Shown here: piece by piece, positions 44,419 to 58,585 of the stretch
Position numbering within the stretch: the stretch's first letter is position 1
How the letters are laid out: every line of letters starts with the position of its first letter
Assembly: GCF_008831285.2 (NCBI RefSeq)
Contig: NC_045148.1
Coordinates: forward strand, 19,645,002-19,709,001
Length of the DNA stretch: 64,000 nucleotides
Source: Nymphaea colorata
Lineage: Eukaryota; Streptophyta; Magnoliopsida; Nymphaeales; Nymphaeaceae
Reading direction: 5' to 3'
Program-made: the position numbers and the translations under genes
The notes under the pieces: model-generated
The model's database searches: none
Told to the model about the DNA's origin: nothing
Seen by the model: the letters and a program-made list of their open reading frames with translations, nothing else

Positions 44419-47400
44419 CTACATAGATCCCATTTATATCCTTATAAACTTGTGATTTTAATCATTTTAATCATTAATTATGGACGTAATAACCAACGAA
44501 ACACGTTAGATTAACTATAAGAGATCGAATGAATAAATTGAATCTCCTTTAATTTCATACGAACTTGTGATTTCAATCCCAAATCATTCAACATGTATGT
44601 GACAATAAGTTAAGCACATTTAATTAATCATGCGTGATCAAATGAATCGATTAAACCTTCATCGCATTGATACAAACTTGTGATTTCAATCATTTTGACC
44701 GTTCATTATAAATGTGACAAGTTCAACTCATTAGACTCTAACTACAAGAGATAAAAGCAATGCATTAAACCCATTTGTCTCCAAATGAACTTTTGGTTTG
44801 GGTCCTTGAAATCCGTCATTATAGATGTAATAAGAAGCGAGACACATTAGGTTAAGTATGCGGCAAAAGATGAATCACCCGTATCTCATTCATTTTTTAA
44901 CAAAGTTGTGATTTCAATATACTAATTCTTTGAATATGGATGTAACAATAAGTTAGGAACATTCAATTAAGTGTGCCTAATCAAATGAATAACTTAAATA
45001 TCACTCGTATTGTCACAAACTTGTTATTTTAATGCCTTAAATCGTTCACTATAGATGTAACTATAAGGTAATGTATAAATCTCATTTATATCCATATAAA
45101 CTTCTAATTTTAATCATTTAAATCATTCATTATAAGAGTAAGAACAAGTGAAATACATTATATAAACTGTAACGTAATAAATGAATTACTTGAATCTAAT
45201 TTACTTATGATTTCAATCAACAAAATCATTCAATATGGATGTAACAACAAGTTAAGCACATTTAATTGTAAATGCGTGATCAAATGAATCACTTAAATCA
45301 TTAATGTTGGTACGAACTTGTGATTTCAATTCTTTAGATCGTTCATTATAAACGTAACATTAAGTTCGACTTATTGTATGAACTGTAAGGGATCAAAGTA
45401 ATAATGCATAGATCCCATTTGTATCCATATGAACTTGTGATTTCAGTGATTTAAATCGTTCATTATAAGTGAAACACATAAGGTTAAATGTAAGACATCA
45501 AATAAATCACTCGAATCTCATTCATTTTCATACAAACTTGTGATTTCAATTCTCTAAATCAATCATTATGGATGTAACAATAAGTTAAACACATTCAATT
45601 ACGCATGTGTGATCACATGAATCCCTTAAATCACACTTGTTTTGATACGAACTTGTGATTTCAATCATTTAGATTATTTACTATAGACGTAACAACAAAT
45701 TTAACTCATCGGACTAACCACACGGTGTCAAAGTAACACATAGATCCTATTTGTATCTATATAAACTTGTCATTTCAATCATTTAAATCATTCATTATAT
45801 ATGTAATAATAAGTGAAATACATCATATTAACTATAAGGGACCAATTGAATGACTTGACTCTAATTCATTTTCAAAAGAACTTCTCATTCCAAACCACTA
45901 ACTCTTTCCATACATACGTATGGAATAACAAGTTAAGCACATTCAATTAAATATAAGTGATCAAATGAATCACTTAATCTCTCAATTAAATAAAAGTTAT
46001 CGAATATATGTAATAACAAGTGAAACACATTATATTAATTATAATGGATCAAATGAACTACTTAAATCTCGTTCATTTTCATACAAACTTGTGATTTCAA
46101 TTCACTAAATCGATCAACATAAATAAAACAACAAACTCAACTCATCGAACTAACTACTTGGGTTTAAAGTAATGCATAGATCCCATTTGTATTCATGTAA
46201 ACTTGTGATTTCAATCATTCATTATAGATATAATAACAAGTGAAATACATTAGGTTAACTATAAGGAACCATTTGAATGACTTGACTCTCGTAATCATTT
46301 GAATCGCGTAAATTTCACTCGTATTGATACAAACTTGTAATTTCAATCTCTTATATCATTAACTATAGATGTAACAACAAGTTAAACTGATTGGACAAAC
46401 TATAAGGGATCAAAGTAACGCATAGATCCCATTTATATCCTTATAAACTTGTGATTTTAATCATTTAAATCATTCATTATGGACGTAATAACCAATGAAA
46501 CACGTTAGATTAAATATAAGTGATCGAATGAATAAAATGAATCTCCTTTAATTTCATACGAACTTGTGATTTCAATCCCAGATCATTCAATATGTATGTG
46601 ACAATAAGTTAAGCACATTTAATTAATCATGCGTGATCAAATGTATCGATTAAACCTTCATCGCATTGATACAAACTTGTGATTTCAACCCTTTTGACCG
46701 TTCATTATAAATGTGACAAGTTCAACTCATTGGACTCTTACTACAAAAGATAAAAGCAATGCATTGAACCCATTTGTCTCCAAATGAACTTTTGGTTTGG
46801 GTCCTTGAAATCCATCATTATAGATGTAATAAGAAGCGAGACGCATTAGGTTAAGTATGCGGCAAAAGATGAATGACTCATATCTCATTCATTTTTTAAC
46901 AAAGTTGTGATTTCAATATACTAATTCTTTGAATATGGATGTAACAATAAGTTGGGAACATTCAATTAAGTGTGGGTAATCAAATCAATAACTTAAATAT
47001 CACTCGTATTGTCATGAACTTGTTATTTTAATGCCTTAAATCGTTCACTATAGATGTAACTGTAAGGTAATGTGTACATCTCATTTATATCCATATAAAC
47101 TTCGGGTTTTAATCATTTAAATCATTCATCATAAATGTAATAAGAAGTAAAATACATTAGATAAATTGCAACGCATCAAATGAATTACTTGAATCTAATT
47201 TACTTATGATTTCAATCAACAAAATCATTCAATATGAATGTAACAACAAGTTAAGCACATTTAATTGTAAATGCGTGATCAAATGAATCACTTAAATCAT
47301 TAATGTTGGTACGAACTTGTGATTTCAATTCTTTAGATCGTTCACTATAAACGTAACATTAAGTTCGACTTATTGGATGAACTGCAAGGGATCAAGGTAA

Positions 47401-50400
47401 TAATGCATAGATCCCATTTGTATCCATATGAACTTGTGATTTCAGTGATTTAAATCGTTCATTATAAGTGAAACAGATTAAGTTCAATGTAAGACATCAT
47501 ATAAATCACTCGAATCTAATTCATTTTTATACAAACTTGTGATTTCAATTCTCTAAATGAATCATTATGGATGTAACAATAAGCTAAGCACATTCAATTA
47601 AGCATGTGTGATCATATGAATCCCTTAAATCACACTTGTTTTGATACGAACTTGTGATTTCAATCATTTAGATTATTTGCTATAGATGTAACAACAAATT
47701 TAACTCATCGGACTAACCACACGGGGTCAAAGTAACACATAGATCCTATTTGTATCTATATAAACTTGTCATTTCAATCATTTAAATCATTCATTATATA
47801 TGTAATAATAAGTGAAATACATCATATTAACTATAAGGGACCAATTGAATGACCTGACTCTCATTCATTTCCAAACGAACTTCTCATTCCAAACCACCAA
47901 CTCTTTCCATACATACGTATGTAACAACAAGTTAAGCACATTCAATTAAATATAAGTGATCAAATGAATCACTTAATCTCTCAATTAAATGTAAGTTATC
48001 GAATATATGTAATAACAAGTGAAACACATTATATTAACTATAATGGATCAAATGAATTACTTGAATCTCATTCATTTTCATACAAACTTGTGATTTCAAT
48101 TCACTAAATTGATCAACATAAATGTAACAACAAGCTCAACTCATCGGACTAACTACTTGGGTTCAAAGTAATGCATAGATCCCATTTGTATTCATGTGAA
48201 CTTGTGATTTCAATCATTCATTATAGATATAATAACAAGTGAAATACATTAGGTTAACTATAAGGGACCATTAGGATGACTTGACTCTCGTAACCATTTG
48301 AATCGCGTAAATCTCACTCGTATTGATGCAAACTTGTAATTTCAATCTCTTATATCATTCACTATAGATGTAACAACAAGTTAAACTAATTGGACAAACT
48401 ATAAGGGATCAAAGTAACGCATAGATTCCATTTATATCCTTATAAACTTGTGATTTTAATCATTCAAATCATTCATTATGGACGTAATAACCAATGAAAC
48501 ACGTTAGATTAACTATAAGAGATCGAATGAATAAATTGAATCTTCTTTAATTTCAAACGAACTTGTGATTTCAATCCCAAATCATTTAATATGTATGTGA
48601 CAATAAGTTAAGCACATTTAATTAATTATGCGTGATCAAATGAATCGATTAAAACCTTCATCGCATTGATACAAACTTGTGATTTCAATCCTTTTGACCG
48701 TTCATTATAAATGTGACAAGTTCAACTCATTGGACTCAACTACAAGAGATTAAAGCAATGCATTGAACCCACTTGTCTCCAAATGAACTTTTGGTTTGGG
48801 TCCTTGAAATCCGTCATTATAGATGTAACAAGAAGCGAGACGCATTTGGTTAAGTATGCGGCAAAAGATGAATCACTCGAATCTCATTCATTTTTTAACA
48901 AAGTTGTGATTTTAATATACTAATTCTTTGAATATGGATGTAACAATAAGTTAGGAACATTCAATTAAGTCTGCGTAATCAAATCATAAACTTAAATATC
49001 ACTCGTATTGTCACGAACTTGTTATTTTAATACCTTAAATCGTTCACTATAGATGTAACTATAAGGTAATGTGTACATCTCATTTATATCCATGTAAACT
49101 TCTGATTTTAATCATTTTAATCATTCATTATAGATGTAATAAGAAGTAAAATACATTAGATAAACTGCAACGCATCAAATGAATTACTTGAATCTAATTT
49201 ACTTATGATTTAAATCAACAAAATCATTCAATATGAATGTAACAACAAGTTAAGCACATTTAATTGTAAATGCGTAATCAAATGAATCACTTAAATCATT
49301 AATGTTGGTACGAACTTGTGATTTCAATTCTTTAGATCGTTCACTATAAACGTAACATTAAGTTCGACTTATTGGATGAATTGCAAGGGATCAATGTAAT
49401 AATGCATAGATCCCATTTGTATCCATATGAACTTGTGATTTCAGTGATTTAAATCGTTCATTATAAGTGAAACACATTAGGTTAAATGTAAGACATCAAA
49501 TAAATCACTCGAATCTCATTCATTTTCATACAAACTTGTGATTTCAATTCTCTAAATCAATCATTATGGATGTAACAATAAGCTAAGCACATTCAATTAA
49601 GCATGTGTGATCATATGAATCCCTTAAATCACACTTGTTTTGATACAAACTTGTGATTTCAATCCTTCAGATTATTTACTATAAATGTAACAACAAATTT
49701 AACTCATCGGACTAACCACACGGGGTCAAAGTAACACATAGATCCTATTTGTATCTATATAAACTTGTCATTTCAATCATTTCAATCATTCATTATATAT
49801 GTAATAATAAGTGAAATACATCATATTAACTATAATGGACCAATTGAATGACTTGACTCTCATTCATTTCCAAAGGAACTTCTCATTCCAAAGCACTAAC
49901 TCTTTCCATACATACGTATGTAACAACAAGTTAAGCACATTCAATCAAATATAAGTGATCAAATGAATCACTAATCTCTCAATTAAATGTAAGTTATCGA
50001 ATATATGTAATAATAAGTGAAACACATTAGATTAACTATAATGGATCAAATGAATTACTCGAATCTCATTCATTTTCATACAAACTTGTGATTTCAATTC
50101 AATAAATCGATCAACATAAATGTAACAACAAACTCAACTCATCGGACTAACTACTTGGGTTCAAAGTAATGCATAGATCCCATTTGTATTCATGTAAACA
50201 TGTGATTTCAATCATTTTTTATAGATATAATAACAAGTGAAATACATTAGGTTAACTATAAGGGACCATTTGAATGACTTGACTCTCGTAATCATTTGAA
50301 TCGCGTAAATCTCACTCGTATTTATACAAACTTGTAATTTCAATCTCTTATATCATTCACTATAGATGTAACAACAAGTTAAACTGATTGGACAAACTAT

Positions 50401-53400
50401 AAGGAATCAAAGTAACGCATAGATCCCATTTATATCCTTATAAACTTGTGACTTTAATCATTTTAATCATTCATTATGGACGTAAAAACCAATGAAACAC
50501 GTTAGATTAACTATAAGAGATCGAATGAATAAAATGAATCTCCTTTAATTTCATACGAACTTGTGATTTCAATCCCAAATCATTCAATATGTATGTGACA
50601 ATAAGTTAAGCACATTTAATTAATCATGCGTGATCAAATGAATCGATAAAACCTTCATCGCATTGATACAAACTTGTGATTTCAATCCTTTTGACCGTTC
50701 ATTATAAATGTGACAAGTTCAACTCATTGGACTCAACTACAAGAGATAAAAGCAATGCATTGAACCCATTTGTCTCCAAACGAACTTTTGGTTTGGGTCA
50801 TTGAAATCCGTCATTATAGATGTAACAAGAAGTGAGACACATTTGGTTAAGTATGCGGCAAAAGATGAATCACTCGAATCTCATTCATTTTTTAACAAAG
50901 TTGTGATTTCAATATACTAATTCTTTGAATATGGATGTAACAATAAGTTAGGAAGATTCAATTAAGTCTGCGTAATCAAATCATAAACTCAAATATCACT
51001 CGTATTGTCACGAACTTGTTATTTTAATTCCTTAAATCGTTCACTATAGTGTAACTATAAGGTAATGTGTACATCTCATTTATATTCATATAAACTTCTG
51101 ATTTTAATCATTTAAATCATTCATTATAGATGTAATCATTCACTATAAGGGACCTTTTGAATGACTTGACTCTCGTAATCATTTGAATCGCGTAAATCTC
51201 ACTCGTATTGATACAAACTTGTAATTTCAATCTCTTATATCATTCACTATAGATGTAACAACAAGTTAAACTGATTGGACAAACTATAAGGAATCAAAGT
51301 AACGCATAGATCCCATTTATATCCTTATAAACTTGTGATTTTAATCATTTTAATCATTCATTTTGGACGTAATAACCAATGAAACATGTTAGATTAACTA
51401 TAAGAGATCGAATGAATAAAATGAATCTCCTTAATTTGTGATTTCAATCCCAAATCATTCAATATGTATGTGACAATAAGTTAAGCTCATTTAATTAATC
51501 ATGTGTGATCAAATGAATCGATTAAACCTTAATCGCATTGATACAAACTTGTGATTTCAATCCTTTTGACCGTTCATTATAAATGTGACAAGTTCAACTC
51601 ATTGGACTCTAACTACAAGAGATAAAAGCAATGCATTGAACCCATTTGTCTCCAAATGAACTTTTGGTTTGGGTCCTTGAAATCCGTCATTATAGATGTA
51701 ATAAGAAGCGAGACGCATTACGTTAAGTATGCGGCAAAAGATGAATCACTCGTATCTCATTCATTTTTTAACAAAGTGATTTCCATATACTAATTCTTTG
51801 AATATGGATGTAACAATAAGTTGGGAACATTCAGTTAAGTGTGCGTAATCAAATCAATAACTTAAATATCACTCGTATTGTCACAAACTTGTTATTTTAA
51901 TGCCTTAAATCGTTCACTATAGATGTAACTATAAGGTAATGTATACATCTCATTTATATCCATATAAACTTCGGGTTTTAATCATTTAAATCATTAATTA
52001 TAGATGTAATAAGAAGTAAAATACATTAGATAAACTGCAACGCATCAAATGAATTACTTGAATCTAATTTACTTATGATTTCAATCAACAAAATCATTCA
52101 ATATGGATGTAACAACAAGTTAAGCACATTTAATTGTAAATGCGTGATTAAATGAATCACTTAAATCATTATTGTTGGTACGAACTTGTGATTTCAATTC
52201 CTTCGATTGTTCACTATAAACGTAACATTAAGTTCGACTTATTGGATGAACTGCAACGGATCAATGTAATAATGCATAGATCCCATTTGTATCCATATGA
52301 ACTTGTGACTTAAGGGATTTAAATCGTTCATTATAAGTAAAACACATTAGGTCAAATGTAAGACATCAAATAAATCACTCGAATCTCATTCATTTTCATA
52401 CAAACTTGTGATTTCAATTCTCTAAATCAATCATTATAGATGTAACAATAAGCTAAGCACATTCAATTAAGCATGTGTGATCATATGAATCCCTTAAATC
52501 ACACTTGTTTTGATACGAACTTGTGATTTCAATCATTTAGATTATTTACTATAGATGTAACAACAAATTTAACACATCGGACTAACCACACGGGGTCAAA
52601 GTAACACATAGATCCTATTTGTATCTATATAAACTTGTCATTTCAATCATTTAAATCATTCATTATATATGTAATAATAAGTGAAATACATCATATTAAC
52701 TATAAGGGACCAATTGAATGACTTGACTCTCATTCATTTCCAAACGAACTTCTCATTCCAAACCACTAACTCTTTCCATACATATGTATGAAACAACATG
52801 TTAAACACATTCAATTAAATATAAGTGATCAAATGAATAACTTAATCTCTCAATTAAATAAAAGTTATCGAATATATGTAATAACAAGTGAAACACATTA
52901 TATTAACTATAATGGATCAAATGAATTACTTGAATCTCATTCATTTTCATACAAACTTGTGATTTCAATTCACTAAATCAATCAACATAAATGTAACAAC
53001 AAACTCAACTCATCGGACTAACTACTTGGGTTCAAAGTAATGCATAGATCCCATTTGTGTTCATGTGAACTTGTGATTTCAATCATTCATTATAGATATA
53101 ATAACAAGTAAAATACATTAGGTTAACTATAAAGGACCATTTGAATGACTTGACTCTCGTAATCATTTGAATCGCGTAAATCTCACTCGTATTGATACAA
53201 ACTTGTAATTTCAATCTCTTATATCATTCACTATAGATGTAACAACAAGTTAAACTGATTGGACAAACTATAAGGGATCAAGGTAACGAATAGATCCCAT
53301 TTATATCCTTATAAACTTGTGATTTTAATCATTTAAATCATTCATTATGGACGTAATAACCAATGAAACACGTTAGATTAACTATAAGAGACCGAATGAA

Positions 53401-56400
53401 TAAATTGAATCTCCTTTAATTTCATACGAACCAGTGATTTGAATCCCAAATCATTTAATATGTATGTGACAATAAATTAAGCACATTTAATTAATCATGC
53501 GTGATCAAATGAATCGATTAAACCTTCATCGCATTGATACAAACTTGTGGTTTCAATCATTTTGACCGTTCATTATAAATGTGACAAGTTCAACTCATTG
53601 GACTCAACTACAAGAGATAAAAGCAGTGCATTGAACCCATTTGTCTCCAAATGAACTTTTGGTTTGGGTCATTGAAATACGTCATTATAGATGTAACAAG
53701 AAGCGTGACGCATTAGGTTAAGTATGCGGCAAAAGATGAATCACTCGAATCTCATTCATTTTTTAACAAAGTTGTGATTTCAATATACTAATTCTTTGAA
53801 TATGGATGCAACAATAAGTTAGGAACATTCAATTAAATCGTTCACTACAGATGTAACTATAAGGTAATGTGTACATCTCATTTATATCCATATAAACTTC
53901 GGGTTTTAATCATTTAAATCATTCATTATAGATGTAATAAGATGTAAAATACATTAGATAAACTGCAACGCATCAAATGAATTACTTGAATCTAATTTAC
54001 CTATGATTTCAATCAACAAAATCATTCAATATGGATGTAACAACAAGTTAAGCACATTTAATTGTAAATGCGTGATCAAATGAATCACTTAAATCATTAA
54101 TGTTGGTACGAACTTGTGATTTCAATTCTTTAGATCGTTCACTATAAACGTAACATTAAGTTCGACTTATTGGATGAACTGCAAGGGATCAATGTAATAA
54201 TGCATAGATCCCATTTGTATCAATATGAACTTGTGATTTCAGTGATTTAAATCGTTCATTATAAGTGAAACACATTAGGTTAAATGTAAGACATCAAATA
54301 AATCACTCGAATCTAATTCATTTTCATACAAACTTGTAATTTCAATTCTCTAAATGAATCATTATGGATGTAACAATAAGCTAAGCACATTCAATTAAGC
54401 ATGTGTGATCATATGAATCCCTTAAATCACACTTGTTTTGATACGAACTTGTGATTTCAATCATTTAGAATATTTACTATAGATGTAACAACAAATTTAA
54501 CTCATCGGACTAACCACACGGGGTCAAAGTAACACATAGATCCTATTTGTATATATATAAACTTGTCATTTCAATCATTTAAATCATTCATTATATATGT
54601 AATAATAAGTGAAATACATCATATTAACTATAAGGGACCAATTGAATGACTTGACTCTCATTCATTTCCGAACGAACTTTTCATTTCAAACCACTAATTC
54701 TTTCCATACATACGTATGAAACAACAAGTTAAGCACATTCAATTAAATATAAGTGATCAATTGAATCACTTAATCTCTCAATTAAATAAAAGTTATCGAA
54801 TATATGTAATAACAAGTGAAACACATTAAATTAACTATAATGAATCAAATGAATTACTTGAATCTCATTCATTTTCATACAAACATGTGATTTCAATTCA
54901 CTAAATCAATCAACATAAATGTAACAACAAACTCAACTCATCGGACTAACTACTTGGGTTCAAAGGAATGCATAGATCCCATTTGCATTCATGTGAACTT
55001 GTGATTTCAATCATTCATTATAAATATAATAACAAGTAAAATACATTAGGTTAACTATAAGGGACCATTTGAATGACTTGACTCTCGTAATCATTTGAAT
55101 CGCGTAAATCTCACTCGTATTGATACAAACTTGTAATTTCAATCTCTTATATCATTCACTATAGATGTAACAACAAGTTAAACTGATTGGACAAACTATA
55201 AGGGATCAAAGTAACGCATAGATCCCATTTATATCCTTATAAACTTGTGATTTTAATAATTTAAATCATTCATTATGTACGTAATAACCAATGAAACACG
55301 TTAGATTAACTATAAGAGATCGAATGAATAAAATGAATCTCCTTTAATTTCATACGAACTTGTGATATCAATCCCAGATCATTCAATATGTATGTGATAA
55401 TAAGTTAAGCACATTTAATTAATCATAAGTGATCAAATGAATCGATTAAACCTTCATTGCATTGATACAAACTTGTGATTTCAATCCTTTTGACCGTTCA
55501 TTATAAATGTGACGAGTTCAACTCATTGGAATCTAACTACAAGAGATAAAAGCAATGCATTGAACCCATTTGTCTCCAAATGAACTTTTGGTTTGGGTCC
55601 TTGAAATCCGTCATTATAGATGTAATAAGAAGCGAGACGCATTACGTTAAGTATGCGGCAAAAGATGAATCACTCGTATCTCATTCATTTTTTAACAAAG
55701 TGATTTCCATATACTAATTCTTTGAATATGGATGTAACAATAAGTTGGGAACATTCAGTTAAGTGTGCGTAATCAAATCAATAACTTAAATATCACTCGT
55801 ATTGTCACAAACTTGTTATTTTAATGCCTTAAATCGTTCACTATAGATGTAACTATAAGGTAATGTATACATCTCATTTATATCCATATAAACTTCGGGT
55901 TTTAATCATTTAAATCATTAATTATAGATGTAATAAGAAGTAAAATACATTAGATAAACTGCAACGCATCAAATGAATTACTTGAATCTAATTTACTTAT
56001 GATTTCAATCAACAAAATCATTCAATATGGATGTAACAACAAGTTAAGCACATTTAATTGTAAATGCGTGATCAAATGAATCACTTAAATCATTATTGTT
56101 GGTACGAACTTGTGATTTCAATTCCTTCGATCGTTCACTATAAACGTAACATTAAGTTCGACTTATTGGATGAACTGCAACGGATCAATGTAATAATGCA
56201 TAGATCCCATTTGTATCCATATGAACTTGTGACTTAAGGGATTTAAATCGTTCATTATAAGTAAAACACATTAGGTCAAATGTAAGACATCAAATAAATC
56301 ACTCGAATCTCATTCATTTTCATACAAACTTGTGATTTCAATTCTCTAAATCAATCATTATAGATGTAACAATAAGCTAAGCACATTCAATTAAGCATGT

Positions 56401-58481
56401 GTGATCATATGAATCCCTTAAATCACACTTGTTTTGATACGAACTTGTGATTTCAATCATTTAGATTATTTACTATAGATGTAACAACAAATTTAACACA
56501 TCGGACTAACCACACGGGGTCAAAGTAACACATAGATCCTATTTGTATCTATATAAACTTGTCATTTCAATCATTTAAATCATTCATTATATATGTAATA
56601 ATAAGTGAAATACATCATATTAACTATAAGGGACCAATTGAATGACTTGACTCTCATTCATTTCCAAACGAACTTCTCATTCCAAACCACTAACTCTTTC
56701 CATACATACGTATATAACAACAAGTTAAGCACATTCAATTAAATATAAGTGATCAAATGAATCACTTAATCTCTCAATTAAATGTAAGTTATCTAATATA
56801 TGTAATAACAAGTGAAACACATTATATTAAGTATAATGGATCAAATGAATTACTTGAATCTCATTCATTTTCATACAAACTTGTGATTTCAATTCACTAA
56901 ATCGATCAACATAAATGTAACAACAAACTCAACTCATCGGACTAACTACTTGGGTTCAAAGTAATGCATAGATCCCATTTGTATTCATGTGAACTTGTGA
57001 TTTCAATCATTCATTATAGATATAATAACAAAACACATTCAATTAAGTATGTGTGATCATATGAATCTCTTAAATCACACTTGTTTTGATACGAACTTGT
57101 GATTTCAATCCTTTAGATTATTTACTACAGATGTGACAACAAATTTAACTCATCAGACGAAACACACGGGGTCAAAGTAACACATAGATCTTATTTGTAT
57201 CTATATAAACTTGTCATTTCAATCATTTAAATCATTCCTTATATATGTAATAATAAGTGAAACACATCATATTGACCATAAGGGACCAATTGAATGACTT
57301 GACTCTCATTCATTTCCAAACGAACTTCTCATTCCAAACCACTAACTCTTTCCATACATATGTATGTAACAACAAGTTAAGCACATTTAATTAAATATAA
57401 ATGATCAAATGAATCACTTAATCTCTCAATTAAATGTAAGTTATCCAATATATGTAATAACAAGTGAAACACATTAGATTAATTATAATGGATCAAATGA
57501 ATTACTTGAATCTCATTCATTTTCATACAAACTTGTGATTTAAATTCACTAAATCGATCAACATAAATGTAACAACAAACTCAACTCATCGGACTAACTA
57601 CTTGGGTTCAAAGTAATGCATAGATCCCATTTGTATTCATGTGAACTTGTAATTTCAATCGTTCATTATAGATATAATAACAAGTGAAATACATTAGGTT
57701 AACTATAAGGGACCATTTGAATGACTTGACTCTCGTAATCATTTGAATCGCGTAAATCTCACTCGTATTGATACAAACTTGCAATTTCAATCTCTTGGAT
57801 CATTCACTATAAATGTAACAACAAGTTAAACTGATTGGACAAACTATAAGGGATCAAAGTAACGCATAGATCCCATTTATATCCTTATAAACTTGTGATT
57901 TTAATCATTTAAATCATTCATTATGGACGTAATAACCAATGAAACACATTAGATTAACTATAAGAGATCGAATGAATAAATTGAATCTCCTTTAATTTCA
58001 TACGAACTTGTGATTTCAATCCCAAATCATTCAATATGTATGTGACAATAAGTTAAGCACATTTAATTAATCACGCGTGATCAAATGAATCGATTAAACT
58101 TTAATCGCATTGATACAAACTTGTGATTTCAATCCTTTTTACCGTTCATTATAAATGTGACAAGTTCAACTCATTGGACTCTAACTACAAGAGATAAAAG
58201 CAATGCATTGAACCCATTTGTCTCCAAATGAACTTTTGGTTTGGGTCCTTGAAATCCGTCATTATAGATGTAATAAGAAGCGAGACGCATTAGGTTAATA
58301 ATGCGGCAAAAGATGAATCACTCGTATCTCATTCATTTTTTAACAAAGTGATTTCAATATACTGATTCTTTGAATATGGATGTAACAATAAGTTAAGTCA
58401 TTTATTCAATATGGACGTAACAACAAGTTAAGTCATTTAATTATAAATGCATCATCAAATGAATCCCTTAAATCATTTACA

Positions 58482-58585
58482 TTGAAGGCTATCGTAAACA
58501 ACGTGTTTATACATAGGTTTTTGTTCGGGAAGGATGGGATCTTCCGGGTAACATTCATTGTAGTGTTTGACAAACTGGGATTGAA
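58482..58585. other. Foreign ~100-bp segment inside the satellite
   Basis: After a shortened monomer the sequence leaves the satellite (ATTGAAGGCTATCGTAAAC to TTTGACAAACTGGG) and returns at GAATATGGATGTAACAATAA. It is richer in G+C (GGGAAGGATGGGATCTTCC) and has no match elsewhere in the window that I noticed. It is not flanked by an obvious target duplication. One plus-strand frame reads FLFGKDGIFRVTFIVVFDKL; I do not recognise it. Confidence 0.8.

Larger units (their letters stand above)
43096..44990 (+). repeat. 663-bp subrepeats at the proximal end of the array
   Basis: Blocks starting CATAGATCCCA at 43096, 43759 and 44422 are spaced exactly 663 bp apart. They represent a local amplification of about six monomers instead of the standard period of about 2 kb. 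Confidence 0.9.
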
